Assembly: GCF_001571285.1 (NCBI RefSeq)
Contig: NZ_BCTM01000004.1
Location: forward strand, 1-64,000
DNA: 64,000 nt
Reading direction: 5' to 3'
From: Kluyvera cryocrescens NBRC 102467
Lineage (GTDB): Bacteria > Pseudomonadota > Gammaproteobacteria > Enterobacterales > Enterobacteriaceae
The notes under the pieces were generated by a model. That model was not told where the DNA came from. It made no database searches and saw nothing but the letters and a program-made list of their open reading frames with translations. The position numbers and the translations under genes are program-made. Shown piece after piece: positions 8,283 to 15,336 of this stretch (its first letter is position 1; the number at the start of each line of letters is the position of its first letter).

Positions 8283-8786
8283 TTATGACTTATTGATTAA
8301 GTCGATGATGCGATCGCCATCCGCATCTTCTTGTGCGGCCCGACTGAAGATACTGCTATCGCTTTGCGTACCGACTTTTATCGGTTCTTTACACTCTTTG
8401 TGGAAGATTTTTTTACCCTTTTTTGTTACGACCACACCAGCCATATCGCTACGCTGTTCTTTATCGTAGACAATATACTCATAAGGCCCTTTTACGATAC
8501 GTATCCAATATAAATTGCCGCCAGCAATCATCTCTGCGCTGTAATAAGCCGTAATCCCCTGTTGATTAGTCACGAGATTCAACTCTGCTGTGGGGGATGA
8601 TGTCGTACCTAATGCATAGCCCGCTGCATCCTGGGCAATAAAGGCACTGGCAAATTTATTGTTGGTCAGTAGGCACTCAAGCGTTAATTGCTCCTGATCC
8701 TCATTGCTATACGACTGAGCAAGGGCCGTTTGGGCGACAACAATACAGCCTAGAGTAATGGCCGCTATTTTTAAGCTTAATTTCAC
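8283..8786 (-). CDS. Small secreted protein, last gene of the srf block
   Basis: Protein of 167 residues with a signal peptide (KLSLKIAAITLGC then TALAQS). I chose the GTG at 8786 because AAGGAG lies 8 bases before it; the GTG 36 bases further upstream has no such site. The mature part has two cysteines (LECLL and HKECKEP), which fits a disulfide-bonded periplasmic protein. The end, EDADGDRIIDLI, has a DxDGD-type acidic patch that could bind calcium, but this is only suggestive. The family is not recognised. It lies 45 bases downstream of the SUMF1-type gene and is the last gene of the operon. Confidence 0.7.
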   Translation of the reverse strand: MKLSLKIAAITLGCIVVAQTALAQSYSNEDQEQLTLECLLTNNKFASAFIAQDAAGYALGTTSSPTAELNLVTNQQGITAYYSAEMIAGGNLYWIRIVKGPYEYIVYDKEQRSDMAGVVVTKKGKKIFHKECKEPIKVGTQSDSSIFSRAAQEDADGDRIIDLINKS

Positions 8787-8831
8787 GATTTTTCTCCTTA
8801 ATAGATCCGTACGTTTAACCACAGGTGAAAA

Positions 8832-10400
8832 TTAGTTAGCGCTGTTAATTTTCTTGCACGTTTCCAGCCAGCCCGTCGTATCAATTTTTCCGTTGGCCAG
8901 ATACTTTTGTTGATTCTGCCAATGTGCGGTGAGGAATGGTTTAAGGCCGGAGAGTCGTTTATTCAAGGTGAGCATTTGATTGAAAACGGTCACTTCTTGC
9001 TTCAGAGCGCTTTCACCATAAAGGGTGGCGGAGTCTACCAGGCTACTAGCGTAGTAACTTGTTAGCTGCTGCAGACGGTCGGTTTGTTCACCAAGTTTGG
9101 TTTTGCGGATCGCACAGTTTTTGTCGGCGTCGTCTTTATCTTTGCACAGCAATTCATAGTTATGATTGAGGAAATCAAGGAAACGCCCGTCATCTTGTAA
9201 TTTGGTGCACAGGAACGAGCCTAAGTTAAGACTGGCGCGGATCGACTGTGCTCGCTCTTCTTGCTGTTGCTGGTTGCTGGCGCGGAGCTGGTTTTCCAGA
9301 TCTTTAAGCTTCTTTTTCAACTCGCTGTCTTCAACGCCGGACGCGAGACTTCCCAGGGCTTTTGCGGTGTCTTTTGACTCTTCATTCTTCTTATTCACAC
9401 CCGGCTTATCTTCACCGATTGCGGCCCAGTTTTTTTCCAGCAACTTCACGCGGTCGGTTGATGTAATGGCTGGGGAAACCAGAACCAGACGCAGGCCAGT
9501 CGTTTTACTGGTGAAAGGTTGGGCCTCATCGTAATAGTTAATTTCTTTACGAGTGGCGCTACGGATTTCAGACTCATTTGACATCACGCTGCCGCCGCGG
9601 ACAACAAATCCACCGGCCTGGCCATGAAGTCTGTTGATTTTATTGAGGTAAAATGGGGTGAACATCATCTCAGAGACATTGCCCAGCATATCGTACAGGC
9701 CGAGAGGGTTTGGGTTCAGCAGGCCAACGAGCTGGACTTTGCTGTTAGAAGACTGCGGGCCGGAATACCACTCGTAGTTTTTCATGTCATCCATCGGATA
9801 GTGGGAATCACGAAATTCCGCACTATTCACTTTCAAGCCACCACGAGCCGCAAATTCCCATTCAACTTCGGTCGGTAGGCGTAAAAAACCCGGATTACCA
9901 TCTTCCTTCGGCAGTTTGTCGAGGGCGTTAGTACGTAGCCACTGGTTATATTTATCGGCAAGGTTTACCGCATCAAACCAGCTAATGCTGGTTTCCGGGA
10001 CGCTAAGTTTGCGTGAAGGGGCAGGGCAGGAGCCGCTGGTTAATGCCTGATATTGCAAGGCCGTTAGCTCATATTTAGCCATCAAATAGTAGCGGCCTTT
10101 ATTTTTTTGGGGCTCGGTAAAGCTACCGGCAATAAACGTCGGATAGCTGTGTTCAACAAAGCCCCATTCACCGCCATCTTCACCTAAGGTAATGGGAATA
10201 TCATCAAGAGGGCCAGAAACTGGAATCTCAACCCGGCGGAAAACCATTGAGCCTTCGCAGGGCATAGGTAACACAATATCTTCACTATCAGGCTTAGGGT
10301 TATAGGTTTTCTCAGCCCAGGGCTCTGCCTGCACGGGGGAGATCTGTACCAGCAGTGCAAGCGCCAGCCCGCGCGATAATGTGGAAGGAGTGAGGGTCAT
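8832..10400 (-). CDS. Secreted SUMF1/FGE-fold protein with C-terminal coiled coil (TagR-like)
   Basis: 522 residues from the ATG at 10400, chosen for its GGAG site and following signal peptide; an in-frame ATG 33 bases upstream lacks both. Residues about 40-310 form a formylglycine-generating-enzyme (SUMF1) domain: LTALQYQAL, RLPTEVEWEFAARGG, GLYDMLGNVSEM, VVRGGSVMS and TTGLRLVL follow the family order. The cysteines that true formylglycine enzymes carry after the RGGS block are absent, so it is probably a binding or sensor domain, as proposed for TagR of T6SS loci and non-catalytic PvdO-type relatives. A charged coiled coil (about 345-390) and a helical tail follow. It sits next to an FtsX-type permease and ABC ATPase, the same company TagR keeps. 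Confidence 0.82.
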   Translation of the reverse strand: MTLTPSTLSRGLALALLVQISPVQAEPWAEKTYNPKPDSEDIVLPMPCEGSMVFRRVEIPVSGPLDDIPITLGEDGGEWGFVEHSYPTFIAGSFTEPQKNKGRYYLMAKYELTALQYQALTSGSCPAPSRKLSVPETSISWFDAVNLADKYNQWLRTNALDKLPKEDGNPGFLRLPTEVEWEFAARGGLKVNSAEFRDSHYPMDDMKNYEWYSGPQSSNSKVQLVGLLNPNPLGLYDMLGNVSEMMFTPFYLNKINRLHGQAGGFVVRGGSVMSNESEIRSATRKEINYYDEAQPFTSKTTGLRLVLVSPAITSTDRVKLLEKNWAAIGEDKPGVNKKNEESKDTAKALGSLASGVEDSELKKKLKDLENQLRASNQQQQEERAQSIRASLNLGSFLCTKLQDDGRFLDFLNHNYELLCKDKDDADKNCAIRKTKLGEQTDRLQQLTSYYASSLVDSATLYGESALKQEVTVFNQMLTLNKRLSGLKPFLTAHWQNQQKYLANGKIDTTGWLETCKKINSAN

Positions 10401-10447
10401 GAACGATCTCCGCAAAAATAGATGCATTGGCAAATAAATAAAATGGG

Positions 10448-11662
10448 TTATACCTCGCGCAGACTTTGCGCAGGTTCGATATTAATGGCGCGATAGGCGC
10501 CGATACCGGCGACCAGCGTCGCCACGACAACGGTCAATAGCAGGGCCATGAGGCCGTGTAACGGTGTGATTTTACAAATCATCTGCCCTGTGGCCTGACT
10601 GCCGGCTAGAGCCCGGTTAAATACCTGGCTTGCTAAAAAATAGATCCCAAAACCGCCGATATAGGCCATCAGGCTGAGCAGGCAACCCTGGATAATGACA
10701 TAGGCTCCGACCGCCGGGCGGGTGAAGCCGAGCAAGCGGAGTACGGCAATATGTTTTCGCTTGCGATCGACATTGGCGATAAATGAGCCAATAAGCGAGG
10801 CGATACAGCCAATGAGTGCGGTGGCGGCAATGGTGTTAAAAATAATGCCCAATACCCGATTGATACTTTTCACATTCTCAATATCCGCCAGGCGGCTGGC
10901 CGTTTCGATGCGCTGAGCCCGGAGGTCGCGTTCAAGGCTGGCTACGTGGTCAATATCACGGGCGTAGAGTCTGGCACGGGCGTAGATCGGCGGTTTGCCA
11001 TTAAGCGGAGTACCGTTGGCGATCCCCAGTTCGTTCACCGCATAACCGTCGCGGAAATTTTCAAGCGCCAATAGCAAAGAAGGGCGTGTAAAAATGGCGG
11101 CGCGATTGAAATAGGTTGCGGGCAAAATACCCACGACGGTAACGTTTTTGCGGCCCCATTCGCGGCGGTCATCAAGCAGGCGACCTACCCGCATGGTGAG
11201 AGTATCGCCAGGATTAACGGCCAGTTTTCGCGCCGCTTCCTGAGTAATAACGACTTCATTTTCCTGATGAAGCTCAAGCGCCCCGAGTAAAGGGTCGCCA
11301 GCAGCGGTCGGAATGACTTCCGCGCTTTCAATAAAATGCGTGCTATCGGTTTGCAAGTCGGCAAGCGTGTTCAGGGAGCGAGTTTGTCCAATGGCAAAGC
11401 CCACATCTGAGCGTTGTTGTAGGCGATCGATCCAATTCTGGTCATAGCTACCGCTGCTCAGCATACGGATCTCAAGGTTGCGAGGGTCGCGGGTAAGATC
11501 GTTTTGTAATTGGTTCACAATTCCAAAACGCAGGCCGAAAAGTAGCAGTAAGGGGGCGATGACCGCGACAAGAGAAGAGACGATGCAAAAAGAGATAATG
11601 CGATCGTGCCACAGATCTTGCATCGCCAGGCGACCCAGTAGTCTGGTTCGGTTAAAGGACAA
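10448..11662 (-). CDS. FtsX/MacB-type ABC transporter permease (TagS-like)
   Basis: 404 residues with the FtsX/MacB layout. One helix near the N-terminus (about 25-47) is followed by a periplasmic domain of about 220 residues, then three helices (about 275-300, 320-345, 370-395). It ends AYRAINIEPAQSLREV, the usual family C-terminus. Such permeases usually transmit force or signal across the inner membrane to periplasmic partners rather than move a small solute. It overlaps the ATPase gene by 11 bases, so the two are translationally coupled and surely form one transporter. The downstream SUMF1-type protein would face its periplasmic domain. Confidence 0.88.
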   Translation of the reverse strand: MSFNRTRLLGRLAMQDLWHDRIISFCIVSSLVAVIAPLLLLFGLRFGIVNQLQNDLTRDPRNLEIRMLSSGSYDQNWIDRLQQRSDVGFAIGQTRSLNTLADLQTDSTHFIESAEVIPTAAGDPLLGALELHQENEVVITQEAARKLAVNPGDTLTMRVGRLLDDRREWGRKNVTVVGILPATYFNRAAIFTRPSLLLALENFRDGYAVNELGIANGTPLNGKPPIYARARLYARDIDHVASLERDLRAQRIETASRLADIENVKSINRVLGIIFNTIAATALIGCIASLIGSFIANVDRKRKHIAVLRLLGFTRPAVGAYVIIQGCLLSLMAYIGGFGIYFLASQVFNRALAGSQATGQMICKITPLHGLMALLLTVVVATLVAGIGAYRAINIEPAQSLREV

Positions 11663-12377
11663 AATAGGTTCCTCCCGGCTCGTGCTCCGATGAGGTGATA
11701 AGCGGCACTGGCTGAGCGGTCAAACAGGGCAAGTTGAAATGTTGAACCAGTGGCCAGTCATGGCAAACAACCAGTGCCATCATGCCCTCATGGTGGACTA
11801 ACTCAATAAACAAACTGAATAATTTCTCGGCGTTATAAGGATCTAGCGCCGCAGTGGGTTCATCCGCCAGCACCAGGGCAGGACGGTGTAATATTGCGCG
11901 GGCGAAAGCGGTTCTCTGCCTCTCACCAAACGATAGCTGGGTCGGATATTTGGCCAATAATGGCGACAGCTTGAGCGCATCAATGACTCTGTTCAGCATG
12001 GCTTTGTCGGGAGTCAACCCCAACAGCTGACAAGGTAGCAAGATGTTATCTTTGACGCTCAGATAGGGGAGCAGACCGCCATTTTGCAGCACGAAGCCAA
12101 TTTGGCGTGCGCGAATACCTGCCAGCTCGTTATGCCGCTCGCCATGGAGCAACGCCGCAATGTCAAATTGCCGTTCGCCTTCATTCAGCTCAAACCGCCC
12201 GATGTTACTGGGGTGGAGCAATAAACCAATGGCCTCCAGCAAGGTACTTTTGCCACAGCCACTTTCTCCCGTAACCGCCACCACCTGACCTGGCCGCAGC
12301 GTAAGCTGCGGCAGGTACACTCGGTGGGCATGGCTGTCCTGCCCACGAACAACGCACAAATCTTCGATGCGTAACAT
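11652..12377 (-). CDS. ABC transporter ATP-binding protein (TagT/LolD-like)
   Basis: 241 residues, a single ABC domain of the LolD/MacB/FtsE group. Walker A GESGCGKST (about 37-45), Q-loop (VLQN, about 98), signature LSFGE (148-152) in place of LSGGQ, Walker B ALVLADE (167-173) and the switch histidine in VCHD are all present, so it should hydrolyse ATP. The ATG overlaps the stop of the vWA gene upstream (TGATG), and its own end overlaps the permease start. Together with the permease and the SUMF1-type protein it parallels TagT-TagS-TagR. The cargo or signal is unknown. Confidence 0.9.
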   Translation of the reverse strand: MLRIEDLCVVRGQDSHAHRVYLPQLTLRPGQVVAVTGESGCGKSTLLEAIGLLLHPSNIGRFELNEGERQFDIAALLHGERHNELAGIRARQIGFVLQNGGLLPYLSVKDNILLPCQLLGLTPDKAMLNRVIDALKLSPLLAKYPTQLSFGERQRTAFARAILHRPALVLADEPTAALDPYNAEKLFSLFIELVHHEGMMALVVCHDWPLVQHFNLPCLTAQPVPLITSSEHEPGGTYFVL

Positions 12378-14338
12378 CAGGGCATCATTTCCAGCGGGAT
12401 TGGATAAACGCGGTCACGGGGATCGCTACCTTTGGCGAGCTCAACCCAACGATCGACATCGGCATTGTATTTCTGGTAATGGCGAAGTTTAGAGGAGAGG
12501 GTGCGAATAAATTTCTCCTGCGACAAGCCGTCCCAGCTTTTCCATGTCTCTTCGTCGAGGTTCAGAACCTCGCTTTTATAAGGCAGGTCGGCCAGATATT
12601 CTCCCAGAACGCCGAGGTCGCCAATTCGGGCATTATCCTGCTGTTTAAGCTGGTTAGGGTCTGTCCCCATCGTTGCGGCGACGGTACGCAACTGTTCAAA
12701 CATTTTGGTTGGTGAAATCATTCCCTCGTTTGCCGCTTTAAGGATCTGGCTAACGGCATCGCTTAAATCGCTAAGCTGGCCTTTGGTCAGGAGAACACGG
12801 ACATCGGTGGTGGGAATGTTTTGTTTGATCAGATCGCGATCGCTTATCCAGGCCTGGAAAACGAGCGGAGCCTGGGTGCTGTTACGTTTACCCAGATAAG
12901 CCAGTTGCATAGCATGACCAATTAACGCGGTATCCTGAAGCAGCTTTTGTTCCGGCGTTAGTTTTTTGCCATCGTCCTTAGCGTAGAGGGCGCTGCCAAT
13001 TGCTGCGTCTCCCATATACGCCGACTTCACTTGCTCAGTAATTGCAGCGGCAAGGGCATCAACCTGTTGGCCAAACGTTTTGATATCGCCGGCATTCACG
13101 GCTTGGTAAAGATTAGAATGGGTGCTATCAAAGTTTGAGAGATCGCGGTACTGGCTCTCGGCTTTGGCATGGTTATCTTTGCCGCCTGGGGTTTTCAGGT
13201 GCAGCGTATAGATAGCAATGCCGCGGTTACCGGCTTCCAGACGAAGCTGACTCGCATCAAGGCCGGTGCCCGACAGTTTATTGCTGCCGTCGATGGCGCC
13301 TGCATCGGTAATCAGGACCATGTAACGTGCGCCGAATGGGCTCCAGTCAATCTCATCAATCGCTGACAGCACGCCGGAATACGCATCCTCGTCATACAGA
13401 GAACTCGAAACTTTTGCTTCTTTAAGGTCGGCTACTTTCTTCAGAAAATCTGCGCCATCTTTAACATGGTTAGGGTCAGCGAAGATTTTTGTGCGGTACT
13501 CAAGGCCTGGTACGGCTTTGGTGTTTGAACGATACGAAACCAGACCAAATTTAACCTGCCCATCCAGATGCTCTTGCTTAATCTTGTCATAGATCTTATT
13601 GACGGCTTCTTTGGTGCGTTCTATGTACGGCCCCATTGAAATGGTCGAATCGATGACGAAAACAACAGAGGCGTTAAAACCTTTTAGCTGGTTGACGCTC
13701 TCTTCTTGTTTCGGCGCAGCATCTGCTTTGCTAACGGAGGCCACGTTAAGCAGACGCGTGTAGAAACCATCTTCCGTCATGACCTCTTCGCCGCTCAGGA
13801 TGGGCAGCAGATAGAACTGCTTTTGCAGATCGACAAAATACTCGGGTTCCTGAGCCTGAATGCCCTCAGCATGGCCGTCCCGTTTCAGCTTGGCGCGCAG
13901 TGGCGCAACCAGTGACACGGGGTCTGGTGCCGAGAGAATGTCATCAAGGCTTTTCTTCTCTTTGAAAAATAGCAAACGGTCACGGTTCGCCGGGTTGGTA
14001 AATGCCAGCGTTAGCTGCATTTTCCAATCGACAGTACATGACCTGGGCAGCCAGCCGATGGTTTTGCCATAGCTGTCGGGCCCCACTTTGAGCCAGCTTT
14101 GACCGTTCGCATCTTCTTTTTGATACACATACAGACTGCTAAAGGCGGGCTGTAGCTGGCCTTTGTCATCACCAGCGGCGGTCCCGAGTTTGCAGCCAGG
14201 CGTTGTGAGAATACGCTGGTATAAGGTTTTTTTCCCTTCCTGGAGCAGCGGTTTATCGCCATCGGCGGCAAAGACATGCCCGCTGAGCAATAGACCGCAC
14301 AACGGCAGGGCCAGGCGTCTCATTGGATTCCAGGTCAT
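12377..14338 (-). CDS. Secreted von Willebrand factor A domain protein (PpkA C-terminal-like)
   Basis: 653 residues with a signal peptide (about 1-25). Residues about 30-200 contain a small beta-rich domain with a C-L/C-T pair of cysteines. A vWA domain follows at about 220-420. Its metal site reads DSTIS (near residue 229), with threonine in the third position, followed by MGPYIERTKEAV; a later LITDAGAID supplies another acidic ligand. The C-terminal 230 residues are helical. The layout resembles the extracytoplasmic vWA end of PpkA, the T6SS kinase, but there is no kinase domain. It overlaps its neighbours on both sides, so expression is coupled. It probably acts in the periplasm as a metal-dependent adhesion or sensor part. 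Confidence 0.85.
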   Translation of the reverse strand: MTWNPMRRLALPLCGLLLSGHVFAADGDKPLLQEGKKTLYQRILTTPGCKLGTAAGDDKGQLQPAFSSLYVYQKEDANGQSWLKVGPDSYGKTIGWLPRSCTVDWKMQLTLAFTNPANRDRLLFFKEKKSLDDILSAPDPVSLVAPLRAKLKRDGHAEGIQAQEPEYFVDLQKQFYLLPILSGEEVMTEDGFYTRLLNVASVSKADAAPKQEESVNQLKGFNASVVFVIDSTISMGPYIERTKEAVNKIYDKIKQEHLDGQVKFGLVSYRSNTKAVPGLEYRTKIFADPNHVKDGADFLKKVADLKEAKVSSSLYDEDAYSGVLSAIDEIDWSPFGARYMVLITDAGAIDGSNKLSGTGLDASQLRLEAGNRGIAIYTLHLKTPGGKDNHAKAESQYRDLSNFDSTHSNLYQAVNAGDIKTFGQQVDALAAAITEQVKSAYMGDAAIGSALYAKDDGKKLTPEQKLLQDTALIGHAMQLAYLGKRNSTQAPLVFQAWISDRDLIKQNIPTTDVRVLLTKGQLSDLSDAVSQILKAANEGMISPTKMFEQLRTVAATMGTDPNQLKQQDNARIGDLGVLGEYLADLPYKSEVLNLDEETWKSWDGLSQEKFIRTLSSKLRHYQKYNADVDRWVELAKGSDPRDRVYPIPLEMMP

Positions 14339-15336
14339 TTTCCTAGCTCCTCAAGGCGCTGTTTAGCCGTTTGGTTGTCAGGCTCCGTTTGCAGTACCGT
14401 TTCGTACCAGTAGGCCGCGGTATCTTTATCCGGTTCTTTAAAACATTCACTTGGCTGGTGGTATTTAGGGTCGTATTCACCTGCGTATACGAGTGCGATT
14501 TTGGTATCGCCTCCCTGAGCGCGATTTGCATACAGACGCTGCGCCACACCGCATTTCTTCGCTTCTTTTGCCGACTGGATAATGGCCAACAGTTTGTCGC
14601 TATCAAGCTTGTCCTGTACGCAGCTTTGTACGAAATCCAGCTCGTTAAGGCTGCTTAAACTCGCGACAGAACAGTTATTGTGCGTAGGCGTTTCCGCTGC
14701 TGCGGCTGGTGTTTCTTGCTGAGCCTGAACGTCAGGGATAATGTCCGGGGCTTTATCCCGACCTAAAAACCACCACAGTGCGCCAGCAATAACCGCTAAG
14801 GTGAGCACTGCCGCGCCGATCGCCGGCAGACGGGAGGGGCTGGACTTTTGTTGCGGCCTTTCCTCAGTGTGGAGAATCGGCGCGGCGGGTTCCGGCTCAA
14901 CAACGGTTTCAGATACGGCGACGGGGGTACTGGCCGTTTCTGGGGTTGCCAGCATACTGCTACCGCTGTAGTTACCCGTTTCACCTCTGGCCTCCGATGA
15001 AAGCAGTTCATCACGAACCAGCTGCAGCGTGGTGTTTCGCATTTCGCCTGAGGCCAGTTTTATCTGAATCTGGACCTGGCTTGCGGTTGCCAGCAGCGGG
15101 TCCAGCAAGGTTGCGCCAATACGGAAGCCGCTGCCGTTGGTTAATGCGTAACCGCCGTTCACGGTAAACCAGTGCGGTGCTGCACTCCAGCCACCTTCGG
15201 GTTGCAGATATTCCAGCTTATTATTGCAAAGCGTAAAGGTTAGCTCGGGCAGTATTGCTGTATCGCCACGCAGGCGGACCATCAGTTGTGCAATACCCGG
15301 CTCTGCCGGTTGGCAGGCGATGATTTTGGCTAGCAT
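14335..15336 (-). CDS. Membrane-anchored protein with periplasmic helical domain
   Basis: 333 residues of unknown function. The first 100 are beta-rich with no signal peptide, so they should be cytoplasmic. A linker rich in Pro, Glu and Thr follows, then one membrane helix (about 178-197, AVLTLAVIAGALWWFLG). The C-terminal 110 residues have four cysteines (NNCSVAS, VQSCVQ, KKCGVAQ, SECFKEP) and end in a TPR/Sel1-like repeat (AAYWYETVLQTEPDNQTAKQRLEELGK has that rhythm). The cysteines suit the periplasm. It overlaps srfC (ATGCTAG) and the vWA gene, so it belongs to the same complex. It resembles SrfA and the TerD-like protein in topology. Confidence 0.8.
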   Translation of the reverse strand: MLAKIIACQPAEPGIAQLMVRLRGDTAILPELTFTLCNNKLEYLQPEGGWSAAPHWFTVNGGYALTNGSGFRIGATLLDPLLATASQVQIQIKLASGEMRNTTLQLVRDELLSSEARGETGNYSGSSMLATPETASTPVAVSETVVEPEPAAPILHTEERPQQKSSPSRLPAIGAAVLTLAVIAGALWWFLGRDKAPDIIPDVQAQQETPAAAAETPTHNNCSVASLSSLNELDFVQSCVQDKLDSDKLLAIIQSAKEAKKCGVAQRLYANRAQGGDTKIALVYAGEYDPKYHQPSECFKEPDKDTAAYWYETVLQTEPDNQTAKQRLEELGK

